Counted from the stretch's first letter, positions 8,301 to 16,770 are shown. The stretch: DNA of 64,000 nt from Nitrospira sp. (GCA_018242725.1 JAFEBI010000004.1:62001-126000), one strand, 5' to 3'. Numbers and translations are program-made. Notes: generated from the letters alone by a model not told the origin.

Positions 8301-9498
8301 AGAAGGTTCTGGAAGGGTCGACTGTCTGTTCCGAATCCACCCTTATCGCTCCGGATGGAGGACGGTCTGTTGTTACTGCTGTTGCCTCTGCAACTTCAGG
8401 TGAGACCGGCTCCGGTGCTTGGAGCAAGACAGAATCGGCATCCACCACATCTCGATGCGCTTCCGACGACGCCACAGAGATCGCGGTTTGGGATTCTTCG
8501 GAGCTGAGAGAAGGAAGAGAATCCCCAGCCACCTCCCGTTCTGCTGCGAGCTGACTGACCTCTGCTACCGCTAGAACGTCTCCAACCTCTTGGATGGAGC
8601 TTTCCGCCTGTCGGTCAGTTTGAACTTCGATGACGATCGGTTCTCCCTCGGCAGCGTGAAGCTCCCGCGACCGGTCTAGACTGTGCTCAGAGGACTGAAC
8701 TTGTTGCGGGGAATCAGCACGGTGTTCTGACTGCTCAGCTGGTTGTGCAATGTCACGTGGATGCGACGTCTCACCCGATGGCTCCACCTCCGCAGGGGAA
8801 ACCTGGACTTCCCATGGCATCATTCCATCCGCTCCAGAAGAAGCGGCCTGTTCCCCCGAATCTTCGCCAAGGACGTCTTGATGTAGCACGGGGTCTGTCT
8901 CGGGGGCGCTCGATTGCCGTGCCACTAATCGGCCGGTTTCCGCGTCAAAAAACGAGGCCAAACGAAACGCCACAGGGCTCGCCGGGGCCAATTCTCGTAT
9001 TTTCGAATAGAGTTGCCCGGCATGATCCGGACGCTCGGGATCCGGATCTTCGATTAAGATATCGACGGCCTTCCCGTACTCTTCGACGGCCTCAAGAACA
9101 TTTCCTTTTTCCTGATAGATCGTTCCAAGTTTCTCAAGGTAGGGCACACAGCGCGGACCGGCGGCGAGATACTCACGGAGTAAGGATTCTGCCAACCAGT
9201 AGTCTTGGCGCTGAAAGGCTTCGGTAATCAGGGAGTCAAAGGCTTCTCTTGCCGGGATGAGGCTTCCCAATCGAAGATGGAGGGTCGCGAAAAGCCGTCG
9301 CGCCTCCATGTTTACTGGATCGAGAGCCAGCAGTTCTTTGAGCGCAGTGGATGACCGGCCGTACTTTCCCGCGTTCATTTGGGTGATCGCTTCTTCCAGC
9401 AGCGCACTCTTCCTGCTGTACCCAACCACCCCGCGCTTCGGTGTACGAACCGTCTCCGTCTTATCTGATTTTGTTGAGGCTTTCTTATTCCATCGCAC
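5395..9498 (-). CDS. TPR protein with long disordered acidic region and one membrane segment
   Basis: A 1367-residue protein of unrecognised function. Residues about 30-175 hold tetratricopeptide-like repeats (AGKYGRSSTALKELLALDP...). Residues about 190-880 are rich in Ser, Glu, Pro, Gln and Asp and look intrinsically disordered. A strongly hydrophobic stretch near residues 890-940 is the only membrane segment. The last ~430 residues look globular and would be periplasmic if the TPR end is cytoplasmic. The C-terminus has YDPYTGLPMLV then LYSVGHDGKDQD, reminiscent of the metal-binding tail of major pseudopilins such as GspG. The arrangement recalls FimV-like scaffolds with domain order reversed. 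GTG 9498 has AAGG seven bases upstream. It is divergent from a secretin gene, suggesting a joint envelope role. Confidence 0.7.
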   Translation of the reverse strand: MRWNKKASTKSDKTETVRTPKRGVVGYSRKSALLEEAITQMNAGKYGRSSTALKELLALDPVNMEARRLFATLHLRLGSLIPAREAFDSLITEAFQRQDYWLAESLLREYLAAGPRCVPYLEKLGTIYQEKGNVLEAVEEYGKAVDILIEDPDPERPDHAGQLYSKIRELAPASPVAFRLASFFDAETGRLVARQSSAPETDPVLHQDVLGEDSGEQAASSGADGMMPWEVQVSPAEVEPSGETSHPRDIAQPAEQSEHRADSPQQVQSSEHSLDRSRELHAAEGEPIVIEVQTDRQAESSIQEVGDVLAVAEVSQLAAEREVAGDSLPSLSSEESQTAISVASSEAHRDVVDADSVLLQAPEPVSPEVAEATAVTTDRPPSGAIRVDSEQTVDPSRTFSEDSTEPSLPSQPQTDQEPSSSVRTESSLSEPILGSNKEEASLPTDEVERLQAEEKPCSADSPIDPAPVLADETVQPWKQPGFSWKSVFDTAWKFGEQSPAKDVSTSPAPTCLEGTIADTSPVSSSPGGLVEASAVETPKREGESGKVDEETSRSPIAPMPWDQVEESVHSIASVETNSLIAAEPLEQSVDQSQDPDSSLQAHESHRPPSPSTKEPDLEQDTFSFAQAVPTGHSEERHDSAVGVGSPSTTDQGTERVAESAPLFSFVQSSQADEAESPALQESVAQACTQDSSPGSVVDQHEICDQPTEFAIKREQPHPSAVTDEIEQGFKTEFQAHDSQPVNLVLLEKSETIRPVELDPIEPSPTKPIIDNGERLPETQRGARVLPHGDQPPEVVNVQARTPIPEPMLPQPERMEVDNLTGAGREHVVTSVTSAKPVILERQEVSQPLPATSETDAVFVESSRIRRTPEARPRINEPAQGQESTAIFTRAGITILGFLRVCFSTTQAIVRTVVGLTMLIGVCIALGLGALALTWMIMEEPPSPTFQSFTTTPQQTLFGAQKNAYTLLLGIDAPAGQDPLRAEGQRQSAIGDSATALSCFGTSGSKTGDRSSASGGTMRGWVRGSDPIGQFKSHQETIQGWGSRHQATLDRYRQWQKLPFEDWGYGQPISPPCEAMAFAHQLHVADGFAQGTDVGVDRLETDMEMWRVVLSQARTLPVKMLALQAVNDDIALASGLLVRSDFDTKHLGRITKFVRPLDQAELSLRWPMQSELVSAGKTYESQLKAARAEDQAISSMVVSALPLPKQRRLNDYATYYEASYQAVGEKHYDSLPKWKDHVRFPAAGVMDYLTNPIENLVGLDPLPAWDVYNGMMVDTDAHLRLASLQAWLRRGSSEGDLPNKIAKAGQNFYDPYTGLPMLVNQKKGLLYSVGHDGKDQDADPQGDVVVEIPAAYSSAGQAKTSASSSNSK

Positions 9499-9949
9499 GG
9501 ATTAACCTTAGCAGATCTCTAGTATCCAATAGCCTACAGCAACGCTCGTCCCAAGCCTCGCGATTGGTCTCCTCATCAGCTTAAGTCCGAAACAATGATA
9601 CTCATGAGTCAGGAGCCGTAGACATTCAATAAGCGCCATTGCAACCTATTGACATTAAATGATTTAATTATTTTCCGATTGAGTCTGTGACTGGTTTAGC
9701 ACCTGTTCGCCGGACACTGGTTTCCGGCACAAATATGTGGACGTCCATGCTTTGCCTGTGGCAGTCAGCTAAACAGAGCGCTCCTTGCACAGTTCCTATA
9801 CCCATCCTCTTCAATTGATTATCGGCTTTTTCATGAAATTCATTAGCTTAGGGCGTAGAGGCAAGACCCTGCCCATCCGTTCTGCCCTCGTTGAGTAAAC
9901 AAGCTCTTAGAGGTGCTGCACACCCTAGTTGGAGAGCTGGTAAACACTG
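9499..9949. other. Divergent intergenic region (TPR gene / secretin gene)
   Basis: No credible gene is seen in these 450 bases. They must hold the promoters of two divergent genes. Visible structure: the perfect palindrome ATTAAAT-G-ATTTAAT at 9654-9668 beside TTGACA (9649-9654), and a hairpin GCCGGA/TCCGGC at 9709-9728. No convincing -10 box can be assigned. Confidence 0.5.
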
Positions 9950-11653
9950 GTGATCGGGATCGAATTGCCACAAAATGTAATCCTGGTTGTGTCCTTGGAT
10001 CTGCCTATGGTACGGTCAAACTCAATCGCTCAGTTTCAAGAAAACCACGGAATTTCTAGCTCCATCGTGCAATTTCATTCAGGCCTAACACCCGCCTTAC
10101 CCACAGCCAAACGGATGAGCACCTACCTGGTTGGAGCGCTCCTCTGCTGGTCGACCCTCGTTCCATCGCACCTGTTTGCGCAGGGAACTGGCTCGCAACC
10201 GGCCAAGGTGTCCCTTGATTTCAACGAAATTGATATTCCAGTCTTTGCCAGGTTCATTGGGGAACTCACCGGCAAAAACTTTGTGCTGGACGAAACCATC
10301 AAGAAACAAGGGGGGAAAATATCTGCGTTTTCCCCGACCAAGGTTACTCCGGACCAGGCATTCAGCATGTTTGTGGCCGCACTGGAAGCCGCTCGCATCG
10401 CGGTCGTGAAGAAAGAGGGAAATCTCTATCAAATTGTACCGATGGGCGATCTCCCGCCTGAGCGGGGTGTGTTTGTCTACAAGCTCAAACACGCCAACGC
10501 CACAGATCTTGCTGCGGTTCTCACCAACTTGGTGGCCCGCTCACAAACTGTGGCTCAAATCACACCAGGAGTTCGGCCTCCGATCAGACCACTGACGGAA
10601 TTTGAAGCCCCGGTCCAGGTGTTTGCCGACAAGGCCACAAACTCCATTATCGTCAGCTCAACCAAAAATGCATGGACTCACATCCATGCCGTGATTCGCG
10701 ATCTTGATGTACGACGAAAGCAGGTCTTTGTCGAAGCCGTCATTTTGGAGGTCCAAGTCGATCGGCTCAGACAAATCGGCACGGACCCAGTCCAAGTCCT
10801 CGGTGGCGGGATAAAGGATTCATTTACAGGGTTCGGAGGCATCAACAACACACCACCGGATTTCTCCGCTATCGCCCAGGCCATCACAGGTGCTTCTACT
10901 GCTGCAGCAACAGGCGGCACATCGCTGTTGCTCAAATCAGCCAATGTCCGTGCCTTCTTGAACTTGCTGATGAACATGACCGATACCAATATCCTATCGA
11001 CGCCTCAAGTTCTTGCGGCCGACAATCAGAAAGCTAAAATCGTTGTCGGTGAAAATCGGCCATTCCCAACCGGACAAGCCCAAGGCATCACCGGCGGAAC
11101 TCTGGTGACGATCGAACGGAAAGACGTTGGTGTCACATTAGAATTGACACCCCAAGTATTGGAAGATGATTTGATTCGGCTCGAAATCAAGCAAGAGATT
11201 ACCGCGATCGCGGAGAATGTTGCACAAACGATCGGGGCTGGCTCAGCCAGCATCCCCGTAGGCCCCACCACCACCAAGCGATCCATGGAGACAACAACCA
11301 TCGCTCAGGACCAACAGACACTCGTTGTCGGAGGATTAGTGCGCGACAACATTACATTGAGCGAAAAGAAGATCCCCCTCTTGGGGGATATTCCATGGCT
11401 TGGGTGGTTGTTTAAGTCACAGAATCGTCAGACCGAGAAGTTGAATCTTCTGGTGTTTCTGACTCCTCACTTAGTTCGAGATGACGCGGACATGGTCGAG
11501 CTGAACGCAAGGAAAGCCCGTGATGTCAACTCCTTACAACGCGACAATCGGATCGAGGAACCGACCAAACTCAAACTGGAGATACTCGAACGTCTCGAGC
11601 AGCCTTCGTTAGTTCCCCAAGTCCCCCTTATCGATAAGTCCAGCAAGCCTTAA
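9950..11653 (+). CDS. Secretin (GspD-like, single N1 repeat)
   Basis: A secretin subunit that would form an outer-membrane secretion pore. After a hydrophobic export signal (about residues 56-78, ending SHLFAQG) come an N0 domain (VSLDFNEIDIPVFARFIGEL...), one N1 domain (FVYKLKHANATDLAAVLTNL to RKQVFVEAVILEVQVD) and the C-terminal secretin domain (VGENRPFPTG, VGVTLELTPQV, VVGGLVRDN, IPLLGDIPWLGWLF, LLVFLTPHLV). Typical GspD has three N1-type repeats, so this is a short form. No other type II secretion or pilus genes are nearby. The start is uncertain: GTG 9950, ATG 10007 and ATG 10115 are all in frame. 10115 sits directly before the hydrophobic signal but lacks a good ribosome-binding site and loses the preceding KR. 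Confidence 0.82.
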   Translation: MIGIELPQNVILVVSLDLPMVRSNSIAQFQENHGISSSIVQFHSGLTPALPTAKRMSTYLVGALLCWSTLVPSHLFAQGTGSQPAKVSLDFNEIDIPVFARFIGELTGKNFVLDETIKKQGGKISAFSPTKVTPDQAFSMFVAALEAARIAVVKKEGNLYQIVPMGDLPPERGVFVYKLKHANATDLAAVLTNLVARSQTVAQITPGVRPPIRPLTEFEAPVQVFADKATNSIIVSSTKNAWTHIHAVIRDLDVRRKQVFVEAVILEVQVDRLRQIGTDPVQVLGGGIKDSFTGFGGINNTPPDFSAIAQAITGASTAAATGGTSLLLKSANVRAFLNLLMNMTDTNILSTPQVLAADNQKAKIVVGENRPFPTGQAQGITGGTLVTIERKDVGVTLELTPQVLEDDLIRLEIKQEITAIAENVAQTIGAGSASIPVGPTTTKRSMETTTIAQDQQTLVVGGLVRDNITLSEKKIPLLGDIPWLGWLFKSQNRQTEKLNLLVFLTPHLVRDDADMVELNARKARDVNSLQRDNRIEEPTKLKLEILERLEQPSLVPQVPLIDKSSKP

Positions 11654-11814
11654 CCTGCATCCAGATCAAGATACGCTTTGCGTACGATGCTTCATCAGGC
11701 TTACCTGGATATCACTACTATCAGACTTCTATGCCCCCCCTCGGAGGAATGGTCCCTCGCTCTCCTCCTGACTATGCTGCATCTCTATGGATGATAACCC
11801 AGGAGGACGGACCG

Positions 11815-12156
11815 ATGGCTGACACAATCGTAAACTGGCGAATCCATCCTCGGCTTTCCGTTACCTATCCGGTGATCTTTGGAGGTGCTCCGTTTGTCGG
11901 AGAAGGAGTAGTCTCGGACCTCTCCCTGACCGGCTGTTCAGTACACTGTGATCGAACCGTTCTGATGGGCAGCTATGTGAAGTTGAGCGTCCTATTGCCA
12001 GACCCCACCGCATCCCTGTTCATCGAGCTCGGGAAGGTTCGATGGGTGAAGCGAAATACTTTCGGTGTAGAGTTCATCCGATTGGCAACGCTCACTCGAC
12101 ATCGCCTGGATCGAGTGATGTCCCAAGAGGCGAACCCTTTTCTAGTACCCGCCTAA
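11815..12156 (+). CDS. PilZ domain protein
   Basis: A 113-residue stand-alone PilZ domain, the family that binds cyclic di-GMP and relays it by protein contact. The binding motifs are visible: RIHPR near the N-terminus (RxxxR) and DLSLTG (D/NxSxxG) about 30 residues later. ATG 11815 is chosen because AGGAGG lies eight bases upstream; the frame is open to 11731 but that extension is not family-like. It follows the secretin gene by about 160 bp on the same strand, so it may be co-regulated with it. Confidence 0.85.
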   Translation: MADTIVNWRIHPRLSVTYPVIFGGAPFVGEGVVSDLSLTGCSVHCDRTVLMGSYVKLSVLLPDPTASLFIELGKVRWVKRNTFGVEFIRLATLTRHRLDRVMSQEANPFLVPA

Positions 12157-12281
12157 GCTCCACCGTTCTTCAATAGCGAGATCCCTGTTCATCCCTAGGA
12201 AGCAACCACTGTCAGGTCTTGCCCATCGATGAGAATGTGGTGAGAAGCGGGAAGATCAGCGGCGAGAACTTGGGGTCGACC

Positions 12282-12306
12282 GCCCCCCACACGAGCGATG
12301 GGGGGC
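12282..12306. terminator. GC-rich hairpin after the barrel-protein cluster
   Basis: GCCCCCCA (12282-12289) pairs perfectly with TGGGGGGC (12299-12306) around a 9-nt loop. It lies just downstream of the last of three leftward barrel genes and may end their transcript, although no T-tract follows. Confidence 0.5.
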
Positions 12307-12324
12307 CATTGATCTGGAACGACC

Positions 12325-13179
12325 CTATGGCTTGATGTCAAAGTGAATGGACATGCCCGCATGCGCAAAGATCGTATCCACCGTGGATTCATAACGATTC
12401 ACAATAAGTTCCCCTGAAAACAAAGGACCCGTAAAGGCTGGGCCGGACCTATTGAACCGATCCGTCGTCAGCCCGTCGTGACTGGAATGGATGTACTTCG
12501 CCTCAGCAAACACAGAGACGTACTTGAAGAGATGCGCCTTGATACCTCCCACTCCCATAAACGCGATCGTCGTATCCCGTTCTTCGGTGATGGCACGAAG
12601 AAAACCCGTCCCCTGTTGTCCACCGGGTCGCATCGCCATCTGATGCGCACCCACGCCGATTCCTACGTACGGGAACCATCGCCCGTTAGGATAGGCTTCG
12701 GAAATCGCCATGGGGTAGCGAACGAGGAAATTAGAGCCGACATAGATCCCCTGTATCTCCGTCGTGTTGCCTCCATTCGCGGGAGTAAAATTATAATTTT
12801 CCCTACAGCAGGCCACGTCCGCATACCAAATAAAGCCGCTGATTTCCACACCGAGATCGAATCCCGCCAATTTGTTTCTGGTCGGAAACCAGATCCCCGC
12901 GTTGCCTCCGACCGAGTGTTTTGTCTGGTAATCGATGTCCTTGACCACCCTCGGCGTCGTCCCGTCGGTAAAGGTCGCGTCCGCACTGCGGGGAATCGCT
13001 ATGCCCGCCATAAAGGACAGATAGGGCTCAAGCGTTCCGGAGGACATGGTTGGAGGATCAGCAGACGATATCGCATAGGGATCGGCGACCCGCTGGCTAG
13101 ACGAATCACCCGCTCGGGTAATATCCGCAAAACCGAGGACGCAGAGGAGACAAATCACCCCCGAAATTCTTGCTTTCAT
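12325..13179 (-). CDS. Outer-membrane beta-barrel protein, tandem paralogue 3
   Basis: A 284-residue exported protein, the promoter-distal of three tandem paralogues. The signal peptide is MKARISGVICLLCVLGFADITRA. The mature part has amphipathic strands and landmarks shared with its neighbours: LEPYLSFMAG, GGNAGIWFPTRNKL, the Cys pair DVACCR, FLVRYPMAIS, PNGRWFPYVGIGVGAHQM and a C-terminal HFDIKP. It is probably an outer-membrane barrel; the family is not recognised beyond that. A GGGAGG ribosome-binding site precedes the ATG. The three copies and their leaders arose by tandem duplication. Confidence 0.78.
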   Translation of the reverse strand: MKARISGVICLLCVLGFADITRAGDSSSQRVADPYAISSADPPTMSSGTLEPYLSFMAGIAIPRSADATFTDGTTPRVVKDIDYQTKHSVGGNAGIWFPTRNKLAGFDLGVEISGFIWYADVACCRENYNFTPANGGNTTEIQGIYVGSNFLVRYPMAISEAYPNGRWFPYVGIGVGAHQMAMRPGGQQGTGFLRAITEERDTTIAFMGVGGIKAHLFKYVSVFAEAKYIHSSHDGLTTDRFNRSGPAFTGPLFSGELIVNRYESTVDTIFAHAGMSIHFDIKP

Positions 13180-13315
13180 TCATCGTCCTCCCAAGGTAAA
13201 GCAACCATCTGCTGCGAGGAGCTTGAGTTGCAAAATCTGAGATCCATCAGTCGCCTGTCAGTGAGGCACGGCGAATGCGAGTGCGTCTGCGTAGAACTCA
13301 ATTCACCCCCCAATC

Positions 13316-14191
13316 CTACGGCTTCCAGTCAAAGTGAAATGACAAGCCCGCATGCACAAGGATCGTATTGATCGTGGAGGAATAAGGATTCACAAAAGGA
13401 CCTGGCGTACCTATGAATAGACTGCCATCTGGGGAGTTTCCGAACCGATCCGACGACAGGCCGTTGTGATGGGCATAAAGATACTTCGCCTCAGCAAACG
13501 CCGCCACGTACTTGAAGAGATGCGCCTTGAATCCTCCTACTGCTTGAAACCCGATCGTCGTATCCCGTTGGGTGGTGATGGCGCTTGTAAGAGTCCCCCC
13601 CCGGAATCCACCGGGCTTCATCCCGAGCTGGTGCGCTCCCACGCCGATCCCAACGTACGGATGCCACCGCCCGTTGGGATAGACCTCGGAAATCGCCATG
13701 GGGTAGCGAATCAGGAAATTGGGACCGACGTAGACGCCATCGACTTCAGTCGTGGTACCGCGATTGGCGATTCCATTCACTTGCTGTGCTCCCGTAGGAT
13801 CATTATTAAAAAAGTCCCGACAGCAGGCCACGTCCGGATACCACACATAGCCGGTGATTTCCACGCCGAGATCGAATCCCCACAACTTGTTTCTGGTTGG
13901 AAACCAGATCCCCGCACTACCTCCCCATGATTGTTTCATCTGATAATCGACATTTTTGACCACTGTCGGCTGGGTCCCGTCCTGAAACGTGGCATCCTGG
14001 CTGAATGGAATCGCCACACCCGCCATAACGGAAAAATAGGGCTCCAGCGTCCCGGAGGACATGGTCGGGAGATCAGGCGATAGGGCATAGGGATCGGCGA
14101 CCCGCTGACTGTACGGATCATCCGCCCTGGCGAACCCCGCGGATCCAAGGACACAGAGGAGACACAGCATCGCCGAAATTCTCGCTTTCAT
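13316..14191 (-). CDS. Outer-membrane beta-barrel protein, tandem paralogue 2
   Basis: A 291-residue paralogue of the genes on either side, with signal peptide MKARISAMLCLLCVLGSAGFARA. It keeps GIWFPTRNKLWGFDLGVEI, the CCRDFF Cys pair, the PMAISEVYPNGRWHPYVGIG segment and a C-terminal FHFDWKP. It differs by an insertion after the Cys pair (NDPTGAQQVNGIANRG) and in the last loops (NSPDGSLFIGTPGPFVNPYS), as expected for exposed loops under change. It probably sits in the outer membrane; no ligand or function can be inferred. It shares the conserved leader block with its neighbours. Confidence 0.78.
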   Translation of the reverse strand: MKARISAMLCLLCVLGSAGFARADDPYSQRVADPYALSPDLPTMSSGTLEPYFSVMAGVAIPFSQDATFQDGTQPTVVKNVDYQMKQSWGGSAGIWFPTRNKLWGFDLGVEITGYVWYPDVACCRDFFNNDPTGAQQVNGIANRGTTTEVDGVYVGPNFLIRYPMAISEVYPNGRWHPYVGIGVGAHQLGMKPGGFRGGTLTSAITTQRDTTIGFQAVGGFKAHLFKYVAAFAEAKYLYAHHNGLSSDRFGNSPDGSLFIGTPGPFVNPYSSTINTILVHAGLSFHFDWKP

Positions 14192-14326
14192 TCAGCGTCC
14201 TCCCACGGTAAAGCAACCATCTTCTGCGACGAATATGAGTTATACAATCTGAGATCCATCAGTTTTCCATCAATGGTCACGGCAACGATCCGGGGCGAGT
14301 GTATCTGCGCACTACTCGGCTCGACC

Positions 14327-15208
14327 CTACGGCTTCCAGTCAAAGTGCAGCGACAAGCCCGCATGCACAAAGATCGTGTCGATCGAAGATGAATATTGGT
14401 TAAGAAAGAGAGTGCTTCCTCCCGTCGTTGGCAACGTGGGGCCTACGGACTGCCCGAACCGATCCGTCAACATCCCGTCGTGATGGGCTTGGAGATACTT
14501 CGCCTCTACAAAAAAAGCCAGATACTTGAAGAGGTGTGCCTTGACGCCTCCCACTGCCTGCCACCCGACCGTCGTATCTCGTTGGTCTGGAATGGGGTTC
14601 GCCTCTAAATTGCCCCCCGGCTGACAACAGGCACTCACTCCCCGGGATCCACCTGGCCTCATCGCCATCTGATGCATGCCCACGCCGATCCCGACGTATG
14701 GAAACCACCGCCCGTTGGGATAGGCCTCTGATATCGCCATGGGGTAGCGAATCAGAAAATTAGGGCCGATGTAGAGGCCTTGGATCTCAGTCGTGGTGCC
14801 GTTACCCGTTGCGGGATCACGATTGTAATTGTTCTGACAGCAGCCCACGTCCGCTTGCCAAAGGAATCCGGTGAGCTCCATGCCAAGATCGAAACCCCAC
14901 AACTTGTTTCTGGTTGGAAACCAGATTCCCAAGTTACCCCCGAGAGAAAAATTATTTCTATATTCGACATCCTTAACCACGCGAGGCGATGTCCCATCCG
15001 TAAACGTGGCGTCTTCACCGCGTGTCAGTGCCACGCCCGTCATAAAGGATAAATAGAGCTCAGGCGTCCCTGAAGAGATAGTTGGAGGATCGGGCGAGAG
15101 CGCATAGGGATCGGCGACTCGTTGGCTATAGGGATCTTCCGCCCGGGTGAGATCCGCAGAGCCGAGGACACAGAGGAGACACATCATCGCCGAAATTCTT
15201 GCTTTCAT
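14327..15208 (-). CDS. Outer-membrane beta-barrel protein, tandem paralogue 1
   Basis: A 293-residue paralogue and the first of the three in transcription order. The signal peptide is MKARISAMMCLLCVLGSADLTRA. It shares NLGIWFPTRNKLWGFDLGME, the CCQNNY Cys pair, FLIRYPMAISEAYPNGRWFP and the ending SLHFDWKP. A Cys-containing insertion (SACCQPGGNLEANPIPDQ) appears in a loop near two thirds of the length and is absent from the other two. The 530 bp upstream should contain the cluster promoter. Function is unknown; outer-membrane location is inferred from barrel-like strands and the signal peptide. Confidence 0.78.
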   Translation of the reverse strand: MKARISAMMCLLCVLGSADLTRAEDPYSQRVADPYALSPDPPTISSGTPELYLSFMTGVALTRGEDATFTDGTSPRVVKDVEYRNNFSLGGNLGIWFPTRNKLWGFDLGMELTGFLWQADVGCCQNNYNRDPATGNGTTTEIQGLYIGPNFLIRYPMAISEAYPNGRWFPYVGIGVGMHQMAMRPGGSRGVSACCQPGGNLEANPIPDQRDTTVGWQAVGGVKAHLFKYLAFFVEAKYLQAHHDGMLTDRFGQSVGPTLPTTGGSTLFLNQYSSSIDTIFVHAGLSLHFDWKP

Positions 15209-15741
15209 TCAGTGTCCTCCCAAGATAAAGCAAGCAGGTTCTTCTCCGAATGTAGGCTGCGCAAGCTGAGATCCGTCAGTCGATTGTCGTTGGCCCGTGA
15301 GGCAAGACGAGTGCATCTGCGCGCAACTCAAATCGCCCCCAGGTTCAGCAGTTGCGGTTCTTGGCATGAGCGTCCTCTCCCCGTCTCCAGAGCGATCAGG
15401 AGGGGATACTCCTTTCGTATACATTCCGAGATCGGCGCTCACAGTAGCAACCCCGCGTTCAGTTTTTAAAATAGATAAAACGGATTTGAGTTATCGGTAA
15501 ATCCAATACACCATGGAATATGGGGACAAAACTACAGAGTTGGAGGGATCGACGCCGTCTCCGGTCTGGCACGCACCATCAGTACAGGTCGCTCGCCCAT
15601 ATGGCACGGCAATACACCGGCAAGCAACTCATTGAAAAATAATATGATCGTCACTGCGCAAGACAATGGCCACCCCGTCGAAATACCATCGACGGAATTG
15701 TGACAGAGGAGGATGCCAACGGAAGGATCGTATCCTGGAAA
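15209..15741. other. Intergenic region upstream of the barrel cluster
   Basis: No gene is supported here. The part nearest the barrel gene repeats the leader found before the other two copies. Near 15460-15485 is an AT-rich stretch that could hold a promoter, but no clear box pair was found. A perfect 7-bp stem CCGTCGA/TCGACGG with a 7-nt loop lies at 15675-15695, 47 bases beyond the sucD stop, and may be the end signal of the rTCA operon although no T-run follows. Confidence 0.5.
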
Positions 15742-16614
15742 CTACCGTCCCAACGCTTTTTTGACCGCCTGCCCGATCTCTGCCGGATTCTTGACCACGG
15801 TGACACCAGCCGCTTCCAATGACTTCATCTTTTCAGTCGCGGTCCCCTTGCCACCGGATATGATTGCTCCGGCATGGCCCATGCGGCGTCCAGGAGGCGC
15901 CGTAATGCCGGCGATGAAGCTGATCACCGGTTTTTTGACATTCTTCTTGATAAACTCAGCCGCTTTTTCCTCGGCGTCGCCGCCGATCTCGCCGATCATC
16001 ACGATTGCCTGAGTTTCTTGGTCTTTTTCAAAGAGCGGCAACACATCCACAAACCCCGTGCCGTTGACCGGATCGCCACCGATGCCGACACAGGTCGTTT
16101 CGCCCAATCCAAGCGTTGAAAGCTGATGCACCGCTTCGTAGGTAAGGGTCCCGCTGCGGGAGACAACCCCGACCACACCTTTTTTATGGATGAAACCCGG
16201 CATGATCCCGATCTTGGCTTCATCGACCGTGATCACGCCCGGGCAGTTCGGTCCGATCAATCGCACGTCGCGTCCGCGAAGAGCCCGCTTCACTTTAACC
16301 ATATCGTTCACGGGAATCCCTTCGGTGATGCAGATCACGAGCTTGATGCCTGCATCAGCAGCTTCCAAAATGGCATCGGCGCAAAACGGCGGAGGCACGA
16401 AGATCAGCGACGTGTCAACCTCGGTCTTTTTCACAGCATCCGCCACCGTATTGAAGACGGGAATCCCTTCGACTTCCTGGCCGGCCTTCCCCGGTGTGAC
16501 TCCGGCCACGACCTTCGTCCCGTAGGCCTTGCACTGAGTCGCATGAAATGAACCTTCCTTGCCCGTAATCCCCTGTACTACTACGCGTGTATTCTTATTG
16601 ACGAGAATGCTCAC
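15742..16614 (-). CDS. sucD: Succinyl-CoA synthetase alpha subunit
   Basis: A 290-residue subunit that binds CoA and carries the phosphohistidine. The N-terminal CoA-binding fold ([18 protein letters not shown]), the IGPNCPGVI segment, and [10 protein letters not shown] with the active-site His are present. In the reductive TCA cycle it makes succinyl-CoA from succinate. The GTG at 16614 is chosen: GAGGA lies just upstream and the length matches the family, while the frame extends to a TTG at 16644. It is the last gene of the rTCA operon. A long stem-loop separates it from sucC. Confidence 0.95.
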   Translation of the reverse strand: MSILVNKNTRVVVQGITGKEGSFHATQCKAYGTKVVAGVTPGKAGQEVEGIPVFNTVADAVKKTEVDTSLIFVPPPFCADAILEAADAGIKLVICITEGIPVNDMVKVKRALRGRDVRLIGPNCPGVITVDEAKIGIMPGFIHKKGVVGVVSRSGTLTYEAVHQLSTLGLGETTCVGIGGDPVNGTGFVDVLPLFEKDQETQAIVMIGEIGGDAEEKAAEFIKKNVKKPVISFIAGITAPPGRRMGHAGAIISGGKGTATEKMKSLEAAGVTVVKNPAEIGQAVKKALGR

Positions 16615-16652
16615 GGTTTCCTCTTTTCTTCCCTTCCTTTTCAAGAAGGCCT

Positions 16653-16760
16653 GCCGGGTCGGTCTTCATACTGCGGGCATCCACCGAGCACCGACCGATG
16701 TCTGGCAATTTAGTTGGACTCATATGTGCGCGGTGGGCGAGCACTGAAGACCGGCCCGGC
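16653..16760. repeat. Long hairpin element between sucC and sucD (palindrome family copy 1)
   Basis: The outer arms GCCGGGTCGGTCTTCA (16653-16668) and TGAAGACCGGCCCGGC (16745-16760) pair 15 of 16. The inner arms CACCGAGCAC and GTGCGCGGTG pair 9 of 10. The core GGGCATCCACCGAGCACCG...GGTGGGCGAGCAC recurs at 17968-18085 and 60466-60583. Confidence 0.75.
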
Positions 16761-16770
16761 GCACCTTCGC

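Larger units (their letters stand above)
12325..15340. repeat. Triplicated barrel-gene unit (gene plus leader)
   Basis: Three head-to-tail copies, each about 1.0 kb, of a barrel gene and its upstream ~130 bp. The leaders share the block CTGAGATCCATCAG (plus strand; 13237-13250, 14249-14262, and with one change 15266-15279), a conserved CACTCG region, and the GCTTTACC-GGGAGGAC stretch before each ATG. The proteins have diverged mainly in surface-loop-like segments. Confidence 0.8.

Noticed and set aside
12478-13371. 297-codon plus-strand frame antisense to a barrel gene
   Set aside because: The opposite strand carries a signal peptide, ribosome-binding site and paralogues; similar antisense frames occur over the other copies because the genes are duplicated.
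15209-15442. 77-codon minus-strand frame before the first barrel gene
   Set aside because: It overlaps the duplicated leader sequence; the equivalent frames in the other two leaders are not open, so it is not coding.
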